A DNA stretch of 20,616 nucleotides from Sphingomonadales bacterium (lineage in GTDB: Bacteria > Pseudomonadota > Alphaproteobacteria > Sphingomonadales > Sphingomonadaceae): assembly GCA_024636595.1 (NCBI GenBank), contig JAGXGT010000064.1, positions 1 to 20,616 on the forward strand. The letters are read 5' to 3'. Positions 7,880-15,559 of the stretch are shown here, piece by piece. The notes below the pieces were generated by a model. It saw only the letters and a program-made list of their open reading frames with translations, was not told the DNA's origin and searched no databases. Within the stretch, counting starts at the first letter, position 1. Each line of letters opens with the position of its first letter. A program made the position numbers and the translations under genes.

Positions 7880-9039
7880 CCCGCCCCGATCAATTCCCGG
7901 CCAATCAGCATCCGGCGAATTTCATTGGTACCCGCGCCGATATCGAGCAGCTTGCTATCGCGCCAGTAACGCTCCACCGGCCAGTCGGTCGTGTAACCCG
8001 CGCCGCCCAGCGCCTGGATCGATTCCTCGGCGACCCGCACGCTGTTCTCGCTCGCCAGCATCACCGCGCCCGCCGCGTCGAACCGCGTCGTCTGCCCAGC
8101 ATCGCAGGCCTTGTTGACATTATAGACGTAGCTGCGCGCGCTGTTCAGGCGGACATACATGTCGGCGATCTTGCCCTGCATCAGCTGGAAACTACCGATC
8201 GGCTTGCCGAACTGCTTACGCTCGCGAACATAGGGAATGACCGTGTCGAGACAGGCCTGCATCAGCCCGAGCGGAATCGCGGCGAGCACCGCGCGCTCAT
8301 AATCGAGGCCGGACATCAATACGCCGACGCCGCCGTTGAGCGGCCCCATGACGTTTTCTTCCGGCACTTCGCAGTCATCGAATACCAGCTCCGCCGTCGG
8401 ACTGCCCTTCATGCCGACCTTCTCGATCTTCTGGCCGATGGAAAAGCCCTTCATGCCTTTCTCGATCAGGAAAGCGGTAATCCCGCCCGAACCCGCATCG
8501 GGACGCGTCTTGGCATAGACAACTAGAGTGTCGGCATCGGTGGAGTTGGTGATCCAGAATTTGGTACCATTGAGCACATAACCGCCCTGCACCGCTTCGG
8601 CCTTGAGCTTCATCGACACCACATCGCTGCCCGCTCCGGCTTCCGACATCGCCAGCGCCCCGACATGTTCGCCCGAGATCAGTTTCGGCAGATATTTGGC
8701 CTTCTGCTCGGCGGACGCCCAGCGGCGGATCTGGTTAACGCACAGATTGCTGTGCGCGCCGTAGCTGAGGCCCAGCGCTGCACTACCCCGGCTGACTTCC
8801 TCGACCGCGATCGCATGTTCTAGATAGCCGAGACCGAGACCGCCATCTGCTTCATCCACAGTAATGCCATGCAGCCCGAGGTCGCCCATCTGCGTCCACA
8901 GCTCGCGTGGAAACCAGTCTTCGCGGTCCATTTTCTGGGCCAGCGGCATGATCTTCTCTTCGGCAAAGCGCCGGGTGGTGTCGCGGATCTGGTCGGCCAT
9001 CTCGCCGAGCTGAAAATCAAATTGTGGCGTGGCAATCAT
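7876..9039 (-). CDS. Isovaleryl-CoA dehydrogenase
   Basis: A 387-residue FAD enzyme that oxidises isovaleryl-CoA to 3-methylcrotonyl-CoA in leucine breakdown, passing electrons to ETF. The acyl-CoA dehydrogenase signatures are ALAMSEAGAGSDVVSMKL (about 128-145) and QALGGAGYTTDWPVERYWRD (342-361). The catalytic base points to the isovaleryl type: E248 sits in LDYERAVLAAIPLG, the position used by isovaleryl-CoA dehydrogenases, while the usual C-terminal glutamate is replaced in LLDIGAGTNEI. The ATG at 9039 is chosen because a GAGGAA ribosome site lies 7 bases upstream; a TTG five codons earlier would overlap that site. Partner leucine-degradation genes (methylcrotonyl-CoA carboxylase, hydroxymethylglutaryl-CoA lyase) are not in the window. 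It converges with the PhoX-like gene. Confidence 0.93.
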   Translation of the reverse strand: MIATPQFDFQLGEMADQIRDTTRRFAEEKIMPLAQKMDREDWFPRELWTQMGDLGLHGITVDEADGGLGLGYLEHAIAVEEVSRGSAALGLSYGAHSNLCVNQIRRWASAEQKAKYLPKLISGEHVGALAMSEAGAGSDVVSMKLKAEAVQGGYVLNGTKFWITNSTDADTLVVYAKTRPDAGSGGITAFLIEKGMKGFSIGQKIEKVGMKGSPTAELVFDDCEVPEENVMGPLNGGVGVLMSGLDYERAVLAAIPLGLMQACLDTVIPYVRERKQFGKPIGSFQLMQGKIADMYVRLNSARSYVYNVNKACDAGQTTRFDAAGAVMLASENSVRVAEESIQALGGAGYTTDWPVERYWRDSKLLDIGAGTNEIRRMLIGRELIGAG

Positions 9040-9046
9040 TTTTAGG

Positions 9047-9052
9047 TTCCTC
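9047..9052 (-). promoter_or_regulatory. Ribosome binding site deciding the acyl-CoA dehydrogenase start
   Basis: GAGGAA on the minus strand, 7 bases before the ATG at 9039. It selects this ATG over the TTG at 9054. Confidence 0.75.
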
Positions 9053-9100
9053 AATATTTTGGCACTGCCTTAGCAGATTGCAAATCGGTTTCCAGTGCTT

Positions 9101-9198
9101 GTGCTCCGCACTTGATGCGGAGCTCTGGAGGCATCGCGCTGACTTCGCCAAAAGCTCCGCATTCCCCGCCTCCGCGGGGACAAGCAAGTGCGGAGCAC
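9101..9198. repeat. Palindromic intergenic repeat element R3
   Basis: A 98-bp element with perfect 11-bp terminal inverted repeats (GTGCTCCGCAC at 9101, GTGCGGAGCAC ending 9198). Its left 23 bases are identical to the R1 unit at 3812-3834. The interior differs, with its own hairpin TCCCCGC-CTCC-GCGGGGA at 9163-9180. It fills half of the gap between the divergent acyl-CoA dehydrogenase and pyrD genes and ends 37 bases before the pyrD ATG, so it sits in or beside the pyrD promoter. Confidence 0.85.
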
Positions 9199-9235
9199 CA
9201 TTGCGCAGCAACTTGTCCAATGCCATAGCCCGCAG

Positions 9236-10273
9236 ATGCTCTACAATCTCGCAAAGCCCTTTATCTTCGCACTGGAAGCGGAACGCGCGCATGGTCTGAC
9301 CATCGCCGGCCTGAAGACCCTCCCGATGGGCCCTGCGCCGAAATCGGATCCGGTTCTGGCAACCAATGTCGCCGGACTCAACTTTCCCAATCCAGTCGGT
9401 ATGGCCCCAGGTTTCGACAAGAATGGCGAGGTGCCCGATGCGCTGATCCGCATGGGCTTTGGCTTTGCCGAGGTCGGTACACTGACGCCGCTGGCGCAGG
9501 CGGGCAATCCGAAACCGCGCATCTTCCGGCTGATCGAGGACAAGGCGGTGATCAACCGACTGGGATTCAACAACCGCGGTCAGGCAGACGCCCTGCCCCG
9601 GCTCAAACGAATGCGCGGGCGGATGGGCAAGGGCGTGCTTGGCATCAATATTGGCGCCAACAAGGATAGTAGCGACCGGATCGCAGACTATGTGGTCGGC
9701 GCAAAGAACATGGCGCCGCTCGCCGACTATCTGACCGTCAATATCAGTTCGCCGAACACCCCGGGCCTGCGCGCGCTGCAGGACAAAAGCGCGCTGGCCG
9801 AGCTGCTCGCTGCGGTGATGGAGGCGATGGGCAAGTCAAAAACCCCAGTCTTCCTCAAGGTCGCTCCCGATCTCGAGCCTGCCGATATCGACGATATTGT
9901 CGATGTCGCCATGGACCAGAAGATCGCCGCGCTGATCATCTCTAACACCACGATCACCCGGCCCGCCCTGCAATCCGGGAACCAGTCCGAAACCGGCGGC
10001 TTGTCCGGTGCGCCGTTGAAGGAGCTGGCGCTAAAGCGGCTCAAGGATTTTCGCACGGCTAGCGGCGGGCAGATCCCGTTGATCGGAGTCGGCGGGATTG
10101 CGACGGCGGAGGATGCCTATGAACGGATTCGTGCCGGGGCGTCTCTGGTGCAGTTATATACCGCGATGATCTACGAAGGGCCGACCATTGCGGCGGCGAT
10201 AAGTTGCCAGTTGGCCAAATTGCTCAAGCGGGAGGGCTATAATAATGTCGCCGAGGCGGTCGGCACCGCATAG
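9236..10273 (+). CDS. pyrD: Dihydroorotate dehydrogenase (quinone), class 2
   Basis: A 345-residue peripheral membrane FMN enzyme that oxidises dihydroorotate to orotate with ubiquinone in pyrimidine synthesis. The N-terminal helix MLYNLAKPFIFALEAERAHG is the class 2 membrane-contact segment. FMN-site motifs include FPNPVGMAPGFDKNGE, EVGTLTPLAQAGNPKPR and the active-site loop VNISSPNTPGLRALQ with Asn169 and catalytic Ser172 (a serine marks class 2; class 1 uses cysteine). Later motifs are TTITRP and LIGVGGI, ending in VQLYTAMIYEGP. Length matches E. coli PyrD (336). The frame extends upstream to a GTG at 9188, but that lies inside the R3 repeat and adds residues absent from the family, so the ATG at 9236 is chosen, although it has no clear Shine-Dalgarno. 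Its stop is 7 bases from that of the convergent ggt. Confidence 0.96.
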   Translation: MLYNLAKPFIFALEAERAHGLTIAGLKTLPMGPAPKSDPVLATNVAGLNFPNPVGMAPGFDKNGEVPDALIRMGFGFAEVGTLTPLAQAGNPKPRIFRLIEDKAVINRLGFNNRGQADALPRLKRMRGRMGKGVLGINIGANKDSSDRIADYVVGAKNMAPLADYLTVNISSPNTPGLRALQDKSALAELLAAVMEAMGKSKTPVFLKVAPDLEPADIDDIVDVAMDQKIAALIISNTTITRPALQSGNQSETGGLSGAPLKELALKRLKDFRTASGGQIPLIGVGGIATAEDAYERIRAGASLVQLYTAMIYEGPTIAAAISCQLAKLLKREGYNNVAEAVGTA

Positions 10274-10280
10274 CGCTCGG

Positions 10281-12014
10281 CTATTCGCCGGTGCCAACCA
10301 GCACAACGCCCTCGCGGCGCGGGTCAAAGCCGCCGTCGACCTTGCCATCGCGGATCATTACCGCATGGACGCCGGAATCTTCTCCCTGACCAGGCTTGAG
10401 ATCAATGCCGCGCGCGGCAAGACCTGCCACAACCCCCGGAGCGAACTCGTCAACTTCGCCGCCAATGGCAGCGCCCCGCGCAACCAGATTGGGCAGCGCC
10501 AGCGCCTGTTGCATCGACAGACCCCAGTCGATCGCGCCGACCAGCGACTTGGCAACATAGGCCAGAATTGAATTGCCACCCGCCGAGCCGATCGCACCGG
10601 CAAACTTGCCATCGCTGTCGAGCAATATCGTCGGCGTCATCGACGAACGCGGCCGCTTGCCGGGTGCCACCGCATTGGCGGCAGGATTGCCCTTGGCATC
10701 GGTCGGGCTGAACGAAAAATCGGTCAGCTGATTGTTGAGAAAGAAACCGTCGACCATCCGGCCGGTGCCGAAGATCGATTCCACCGTGGTGGTGATCGAG
10801 ACGACATTGCCTTGTGCATCACGGACGATGAAATGCGATGTCCCGGCGGGTTCCATAGTATGGTCAGCCGCCGCCTGCACCGCGCCACGCGGAGTCCCCG
10901 CCGTCGGCGGAGCAGAAGCGGTTTTGCCGATCAACGCCGCCCGCGAGGCGACATAGGCGGGTTCCAGCAATCCTTGCACCGGCACCGAAGCGAAAGCGGG
11001 GTCGCCGACATATTGGTCGCGGTCTGCATACATCAGCCGGCTCGCTTCGGCGAACAGGAACCAGGCTTGCGGATCAGCGGGACCGCGGCTGGCAATATCG
11101 GTCTTCTCCAACATCGCCAGCAACTGCAGCAGGCCGACGCCGCTCGAAGGCGGTGGCGGCACGCAGACGCGGTAAGCGCGATAGGGGTTGCACAGGGCTT
11201 CGCGTTTGACCGGCTGGTAACCGGCCAGATCGGCCAGCGTCATCCGGCCTTCGAGCGGTGCTGAGCGGGTCTTGGCGACGATCTTCGCTGCCGTCGAACC
11301 AGTATAGAGCGCATCGGTCCCATCGGCCGCCAGCCGTTTGAGGAACGCCGCATATTCAGGATTTTTCAGCCGGTCGCCGGTGGTCAGCCTCTTGCCATCA
11401 GCGCCACTGAAATAGGCGGAGGCGTCCGGTGTCTCGAGCTGCGGGAATCCCAGCCCCAAAAAACGACCAAGCCGCGGCGTGATCACAAATCCCTCTTCCG
11501 CGGCCCGCTCCGCCGCCCCGAACAGGCTGTTCCAGTCGAGCGCGCCATGCTCCTTGTGCACCAGCGCCAGCATCGCGACCGCGCCCGGCACACCAGTCGC
11601 CCGCCCGCTGGTCACCGCTTGGCGATAGCCGAGCGGTGTGCCGTCGGGCTTCAGAAACATCGTCGGGCTGGCCTGCGCCGGTGCGGTTTCCCGGCCATCA
11701 TAAACGGTCAATTTTCCGGACGCGCCGTCATAATAGGTCAGAAAGGCACCGCCACCAACTCCGGAACTCTGCGGCTCGACCAGCGACAGCATCGCCTGCA
11801 CCGCAATCGCCGCGTCGATCGCACTGCCGCCGCGCTTCAAAACATCCTGACCCGCCTTGGCCGCCAGCGGATTGGCGGCAATCACGAATGGTTCGACCTG
11901 CTGGGTGACGGCAGCCTCGGGCGCAGATACGGAAGCCGGTTCGGGCAAGCCGGTCTGGGTACAGGAAGCGGTGAGCAACGCTGCCGCAGCAGCGATAAGA
12001 CGGGATATTTTCAT
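10281..12014 (-). CDS. ggt: Gamma-glutamyltransferase
   Basis: A 577-residue Ntn-hydrolase that transfers or hydrolyses the gamma-glutamyl group of glutathione outside the inner membrane. The precursor cleaves itself before a threonine; here Thr392 in MEPAGTSHFIV is that nucleophile, giving a large subunit of about 391 and a small one of about 186 residues, normal proportions. Further signatures are GGSAIDAAIAVQAML, SSGVGGGAFLTYYDG, YDGRETAP and, in the small subunit, FFLNNQLTDFS and KRPRSSMTPTI. The N-terminus is a signal peptide with a lipobox-like LTASC, so it may be a lipoprotein facing the periplasm. The ATG at 12014 is preferred over a TTG three codons earlier; neither has a clear ribosome site. 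It diverges from the acyl-CoA synthetase gene across 183 bases. Confidence 0.94.
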   Translation of the reverse strand: MKISRLIAAAAALLTASCTQTGLPEPASVSAPEAAVTQQVEPFVIAANPLAAKAGQDVLKRGGSAIDAAIAVQAMLSLVEPQSSGVGGGAFLTYYDGASGKLTVYDGRETAPAQASPTMFLKPDGTPLGYRQAVTSGRATGVPGAVAMLALVHKEHGALDWNSLFGAAERAAEEGFVITPRLGRFLGLGFPQLETPDASAYFSGADGKRLTTGDRLKNPEYAAFLKRLAADGTDALYTGSTAAKIVAKTRSAPLEGRMTLADLAGYQPVKREALCNPYRAYRVCVPPPPSSGVGLLQLLAMLEKTDIASRGPADPQAWFLFAEASRLMYADRDQYVGDPAFASVPVQGLLEPAYVASRAALIGKTASAPPTAGTPRGAVQAAADHTMEPAGTSHFIVRDAQGNVVSITTTVESIFGTGRMVDGFFLNNQLTDFSFSPTDAKGNPAANAVAPGKRPRSSMTPTILLDSDGKFAGAIGSAGGNSILAYVAKSLVGAIDWGLSMQQALALPNLVARGAAIGGEVDEFAPGVVAGLAARGIDLKPGQGEDSGVHAVMIRDGKVDGGFDPRREGVVLVGTGE

Positions 12015-12184
12015 ATGGGACAAAGCTATAGACCAGGTCGAACGGCGATGTCCATTGGCAGTGATTGCAACGCTTTATATCATTACGCTGGCCAGACTTT
12101 TCACCAAAATAATTGCCCGCCCGTTCGAACCGCGCTAGTCCACCTGCCAATGATCCAAGCCCGGCGAAAATCCGGAGCATGAGA

Positions 12185-12190
12185 GAGGAA
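12185..12190 (+). promoter_or_regulatory. Ribosome binding site supporting a GTG start
   Basis: GAGGAA, 7 bases before the GTG at 12198. The nearby ATG at 12179 is out of frame. Confidence 0.7.
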
Positions 12191-12197
12191 GTGTCGC

Positions 12198-14018
12198 GTG
12201 GCCCGGAAAAAGGCAAAAAACCGTTATCTTGAAATCGACAATTATCAAAACCTGGTATCGATGTTTTTCGACCGCGCCAGCCAGGGCGGCGACAAGCCGT
12301 TTCTGAGCGCCAAGATCGATGGCGCCTGGCAGGCGACCAGCTGGGCGGAAGCGGCCCGGCAAGTCGCGGCGCTGGCAAAATCCTTGCAGCGCATCGGCCT
12401 GAAAAAGGGCGACCGGGTGATGCTGGTCTCCGAAAACCGCCCGGAATGGTGCATCGCCGATCTTGGCATCATGGCCGCCGGCTGCATCACCGTGCCAACC
12501 TACACCACCAACACCCCATCCGATCATCAGCATATTCTCGACAATAGCGGCGCCCATGCGGTGATCGTCTCCGACATCAAGCTGGCGAAAAATCTGCTGC
12601 CCTCGGTGATCAGTTCCTCCGACGCCAATATCATCATCGGCATCGCCGATCTGCGGATCGGCCAGTCCGGCGATTTCGATCTCTACCAGTGGAACGATCT
12701 TGTTCAGGGCAGTGACGAGGATGTCGCCGAGGTGACCGAGCAGGTCGCCAGCATCACCCGCGACGAAACCGCGTGCATCATCTACACCAGCGGCACCGGC
12801 GGCAAGCCGCGCGGCGTGATGCAGCATCACGGCGCGATCCTGCACAACACCAAGGGGCCCGCCGAGGTGATCGAGACCGACTTCGGCTGGGACGAGGAAG
12901 TGTTCCTTTCCTTCCTGCCGCTCAGCCACGCTTATGAACATAGCGCCGGCCAGTTTTTCCCGATGGGGATCGGCGCCCAGATCTTCTATTCCGAAGGGCT
13001 GGATAAACTCGCCTCGAATATCGAGGAGGTGCGCCCGACGATCATGGTCGTCGTCCCGCGCCTGTTCGAGGTGCTCCGTGCCCGGCTGATCAAGACCGTC
13101 CAGAAACAGGGCAAGATGCCCAATTATCTGCTCGGCAAGGCGCTGGCGATCGGCGAGCGCAAGGCCGAAGGCAAAGGGCGCAAGCGCGACAAGCTGATGG
13201 ACCTGTTTATCGACAAGACCCTGCGCCCCAAGGTGCAGCAGCGCTTTGGCGGCCGGATCAAGGCGATGGTCTCCGGCGGCGCGCCGCTCAACCCCGAGAT
13301 CGGCACCTTCTTCCAGTCGCTCGGCCTGACCCTGCTGCAGGGCTATGGCCAGACCGAATCCGGCCCGATCATCGCCTGCAACCGCCCGCGCACTGGCCTG
13401 AAAATGGACACCGTCGGCCCGCCGATGATCGACACCGAAGTCCGGATTGCCGAGGACGGCGAAATTCTGGTCCGCGGCGAATTGGTCATGCATGGCTACT
13501 GGCGCAATCAGGAAGAGACCGACAAGGTGCTCAAGGACGGCTGGCTGCACACCGGCGATATCGGCCATATCGACGAGGCCGGGCGGCTGGCGATCACCGA
13601 CCGCAAGAAGGATCTGATCGTCAACGACAAGGGCGACAATGTCGCGCCGCAAAAGGTCGAGGGCATGCTGACGCTGCAGCCGGAAATCCTGCAGGCGATG
13701 ATCGCCGGCGACCGCAAACCCTATATGGTCGGCCTGATCGTGCCCGACCCCGAATGGGCACTGGAATGGTCCCGCGAACAGGACGTGCCCTATGACTTTA
13801 TCGAGCTGCAGGGCAACCCGGCATTCAAGACGGCGGTGCGCGAGGCGATCGACCGGGTCAACAACGACCTGTCGGTGATCGAAAAAGTCCGCCGCTTCGC
13901 CTTTGCCGACGAGCCGTTTGCGATCGAGAATGAAGAATTGACCCCGAGCATGAAGATCCGGCGGCATGTTATAAGGGAGCGGTATCTGGAGCGGATGGAT
14001 GCGTTGTATGGGAAGTGA
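12198..14018 (+). CDS. Long-chain acyl-CoA synthetase (AMP-forming)
   Basis: A 606-residue member of the adenylate-forming superfamily; it activates fatty acids to acyl-AMP and then acyl-CoA. The ATP/AMP signature IIYTSGTGGKPRGVMQHH lies at about 193-210. The adenine/acyl-pocket motif LLQGYGQTESGP follows near residue 380. The hinge and ligase signature GWLHTGDIGHIDEAGRLAIT continues into DRKKDLIVNDKGDNVAPQKVE (about 447-490). The form with DKGDNVAPQKVE and a total near 600 residues is that of the eukaryote-like long-chain group (FAA/ACSL type, COG1022) rather than E. coli FadD. The start is GTG at 12198, supported by GAGGAA seven bases upstream. There is no signal peptide; it is likely a soluble or membrane-associated cytoplasmic enzyme. 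A long antisense frame over it is a composition artefact. Confidence 0.94.
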   Translation: MARKKAKNRYLEIDNYQNLVSMFFDRASQGGDKPFLSAKIDGAWQATSWAEAARQVAALAKSLQRIGLKKGDRVMLVSENRPEWCIADLGIMAAGCITVPTYTTNTPSDHQHILDNSGAHAVIVSDIKLAKNLLPSVISSSDANIIIGIADLRIGQSGDFDLYQWNDLVQGSDEDVAEVTEQVASITRDETACIIYTSGTGGKPRGVMQHHGAILHNTKGPAEVIETDFGWDEEVFLSFLPLSHAYEHSAGQFFPMGIGAQIFYSEGLDKLASNIEEVRPTIMVVVPRLFEVLRARLIKTVQKQGKMPNYLLGKALAIGERKAEGKGRKRDKLMDLFIDKTLRPKVQQRFGGRIKAMVSGGAPLNPEIGTFFQSLGLTLLQGYGQTESGPIIACNRPRTGLKMDTVGPPMIDTEVRIAEDGEILVRGELVMHGYWRNQEETDKVLKDGWLHTGDIGHIDEAGRLAITDRKKDLIVNDKGDNVAPQKVEGMLTLQPEILQAMIAGDRKPYMVGLIVPDPEWALEWSREQDVPYDFIELQGNPAFKTAVREAIDRVNNDLSVIEKVRRFAFADEPFAIENEELTPSMKIRRHVIRERYLERMDALYGK

Positions 14019-14113
14019 GGGGTGGCATGGTCAGTAACGGGAACGAGGGCAGAAGCCATTGCCACTAGTTTCGGCTGGTGCCCTAAGGTGCATTGGCCAG
14101 TAAGAGGCGGAAG

Positions 14114-14380
14114 ATGAAATATATCCGATATTTGGCAATAGCCATTTCATTGCTATATTTTTTGCTATTGATTCCACATAGCTGGAGTATGTCAATCGGC
14201 CTAGCGAGTGACCCCACGGTGTGGCGTATAGCTGGTGCGATATGTATTCTTCTTTGGATTCCGGTTGCGCTGTGTCCATACATATACAGATCTCGTTCAA
14301 ACGATTTATGCGATCGGTTCGCTATATTTGCGCTCGTTTACGAAATCATCTTCCTGGCGATGCTTTTCTTTTTTGCGTGA
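14114..14380 (+). CDS. Small hypothetical membrane protein
   Basis: An 88-residue protein of unknown family. Three hydrophobic segments are visible: residues about 5-21 (LAIAISLLYFLLLIP), 36-55 (WRIAGAICILLWIPVALCPY) and 68-88 (RFAIFALVYEIIFLAMLFFF), so it should be an inner-membrane protein with short loops. The frame extends 7 codons upstream to a TTG, but the ATG at 14114 has AGAGG close before it and gives a clean first membrane helix after MKYIRY. The gene is notably AT-rich (roughly 40-45% GC by eye) against flanking genes that are over 60%, which suggests horizontal origin. It stands at the left edge of the repeat-rich accessory stretch, between the acyl-CoA synthetase and the transposase. 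No function can be assigned. Confidence 0.6.
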   Translation: MKYIRYLAIAISLLYFLLLIPHSWSMSIGLASDPTVWRIAGAICILLWIPVALCPYIYRSRSNDLCDRFAIFALVYEIIFLAMLFFFA

Positions 14381-14401
14381 GGAGCCGTTTGGAATTACGG
14401 G

Positions 14402-14420
14402 AATTACGGTGACAGTGCAC
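14402..14420 (+). repeat. Left inverted repeat flanking the transposase gene
   Basis: AATTACGGTGACAGTGCAC, the exact reverse complement of 15168-15186. A partial direct duplication (GGAATTACGG) stands just outside it at 14391-14400. Confidence 0.85.
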
Positions 14421-14489
14421 AAATTTCCTGACCGAAACTGACAAGCCGCCCCCACTTACCACGCGCTATTCCTGTCATATCCACATCCT

Positions 14490-15161
14490 ATGGCCCGCCT
14501 TGCCCGCGTTGTTCTTCCCGATATCCCGCACCACGTGACCCAGCGCGGCAATGGCCGGGCGCAGACGTTCTTTTGCGATGATGACTATCGCCTCTATCTC
14601 ACGCTGCTCGCCGATCATTGCCGGGCGGCACGGGTGGCGATCTGGGCATGGTGCCTGATGCCCAATCATGTACACCTGATCCTGACCCCGTCGGATCCGG
14701 ACGGGCTGCGCAGATCCTTGGCCAAAGTCCACCGGCAATATGCCGGGCATATCCATGCGCGCGAGAAGCGAACCGGTCATTTCTGGCAGGGGCGCTTCGG
14801 CTGCGTTGCAATGGACGAAGCGCACTTGGCGGCGGCCATTCCTTATGTCGTGCTCAACCCCGTAAGGGCGCGGCTCGTGCAGCGGGCTGAGCAATGACCG
14901 TGGTCGAGCATCCACGCCCATTTCGACCCTGCCAAAGGGGACGGCGTTACCGATACGGAGGCTGTTCTGGCGCGCTTTCCCGACATAGCGGCGCGGGTCC
15001 GGGCGGGCGAAGAAGCTGAAATGTCGGTTGCGATCCGCAAGGCCGAAACGATTGGGCGTCCCTTGGGCAATGACCGGTTCTTTGCTGCCGCAGAGTCGCA
15101 AACTGGGCGCAAACTCAGACCCAAGAAGCGCGGGCGGAAGAAGCAAAGGCTAAATGGCTAG
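14490..15161 (+). pseudogene. REP-associated tyrosine transposase (Y1/HUH), interrupted by in-frame TGA
   Basis: This family of domesticated IS200/IS605-like single-strand transposases handles REP palindromes. The N-terminal 135 codons hold the whole catalytic core: IPHHVTQRGNGRAQTFF, the HUH histidines H60 and H62 in CLMPNHVHLIL, candidate catalytic Y84 in HRQYAGHIHAR, and HFWQGRF then YVVLNPVRARLV. Codon 136 is TGA (14895-14897), where relatives normally have tryptophan (RAExWPWSS). The same frame continues without shift for 87 more codons through PWSSIHAHFD and IGRPLGNDRFF to a basic end PKKRGRKKQ, stopping at TAG 15159. A single TGG-to-TGA change explains it. Full length would be 223 residues, normal for the family. 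The truncated product keeps the catalytic residues, so residual activity cannot be excluded. No clear ribosome site. Flanked by a perfect 19-bp inverted repeat. Confidence 0.85.
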
Positions 15162-15167
15162 ATATAA

Positions 15168-15186
15168 GTGCACTGTCACCGTAATT
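15168..15186 (-). repeat. Right inverted repeat flanking the transposase gene
   Basis: GTGCACTGTCACCGTAATT, exact inverse of 14402-14420, starting 6 bases after the end of the extended transposase frame. The pair bounds a 785-bp unit. GGTGACAGTGCAC-type motifs beside such transposases are, to my recollection, common in Proteobacteria. Confidence 0.85.
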
Positions 15187-15423
15187 TCAACGGTGCCTAG
15201 CGACGTAAGGCGTGGTTCGACAGGCTCACCACTAACGGATAATCACCAGCGGAACACCCTCATCCAACTGCGCCTAGCCGCCTTCGCCAAGGCTTCGGCG
15301 GCAAGGCTTCGTATCCTTCTCCCTCACGGGAGAAGGGGCAAAATCGCTTGGCGTCTTTCGCTTTGCGTCTTCGTGGCTTCGTGCGAGACCAATGGTCGCT
15401 CCGTCACCGCGAACAGCGCAAGG
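15187..15423. other. Gene-free stretch of dispersed repeats
   Basis: I see no gene here. It holds a small inverted repeat GTGGT/ACCAC (15212-15232, around TTCGACAGGCTC), then repeat copy A (15251-15336), then a T/C-rich iterated stretch at about 15350-15392 (GCGTCTTTCGCTTTGCGTCTTCG). These resemble scattered intergenic motifs of alphaproteobacteria. Open frames across it on the minus strand are composition artefacts. Confidence 0.6.
15251..15336 (+). repeat. Dispersed repeat, copy A
   Basis: An 86-bp unit that matches 16406-16491 at 84 of 86 positions. It includes GCCTT-CGCC-AAGGC and ends in a perfect 9-bp hairpin CCTTCTCCC-TCAC-GGGAGAAGG. A diverged inverted relative lies at 16303-16370. 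Confidence 0.9.
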
Positions 15424-15448
15424 GGAACTTTCCCCTCCGGCAGCCGTT
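15424..15448 (+). promoter_or_regulatory. Candidate EcfG (general stress response) promoter upstream of the extensin-like gene
   Basis: GGAAC (15424-15428), 16 bases, CGTT (15445-15448): an exact match to the known alphaproteobacterial EcfG/ECF15 consensus GGAAC-N16/17-CGTT. It lies 33 bases before a mini-frame with a good ribosome site and 110 bases before the extensin ATG. Confidence 0.5.
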
Positions 15449-15481
15449 GAAGCACGGAGTCGCCCAAACCGGAGAGACAGT

Positions 15482-15559
15482 CTGAACCCCCCGCCCTTCC
15501 TCGCATCCCGCAAAGCCCTCGTCCTCCGCCACCCCGCTCCCCCCGAACGGGCCTGCTGA
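15482..15559 (+). other. Possible 25-codon leader frame with CTG start, coupled to the extensin-like gene
   Basis: A short frame reading LNPPPFLASRKALVLRHPAP and then PERAC. GGAG lies 7 bases before its CTG, and its TGA overlaps the extensin ATG in TGATG, the arrangement of translational coupling. Third positions are mostly G or C in this frame, more so than in the extensin frame over the same bases. There is no ATG, GTG or TTG available, so initiation would need CTG or a mutated former ATG. It could also be non-coding. Confidence 0.22.

Noticed and set aside
7633..8526. 297-codon plus-strand frame
   Set aside because: It overlaps the end of the PhoX-like gene and runs antisense to isovaleryl-CoA dehydrogenase; no recognisable domain.
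9188..9235. GTG start for pyrD 16 codons upstream
   Set aside because: The GTG is part of the R3 terminal repeat and the added residues are absent from class 2 enzymes.
12135..13967. 610-codon open frame on the minus strand
   Set aside because: It lies wholly antisense to the acyl-CoA synthetase; its composition (H, D, A, G, R runs) matches no family and arises from GC-rich third positions.
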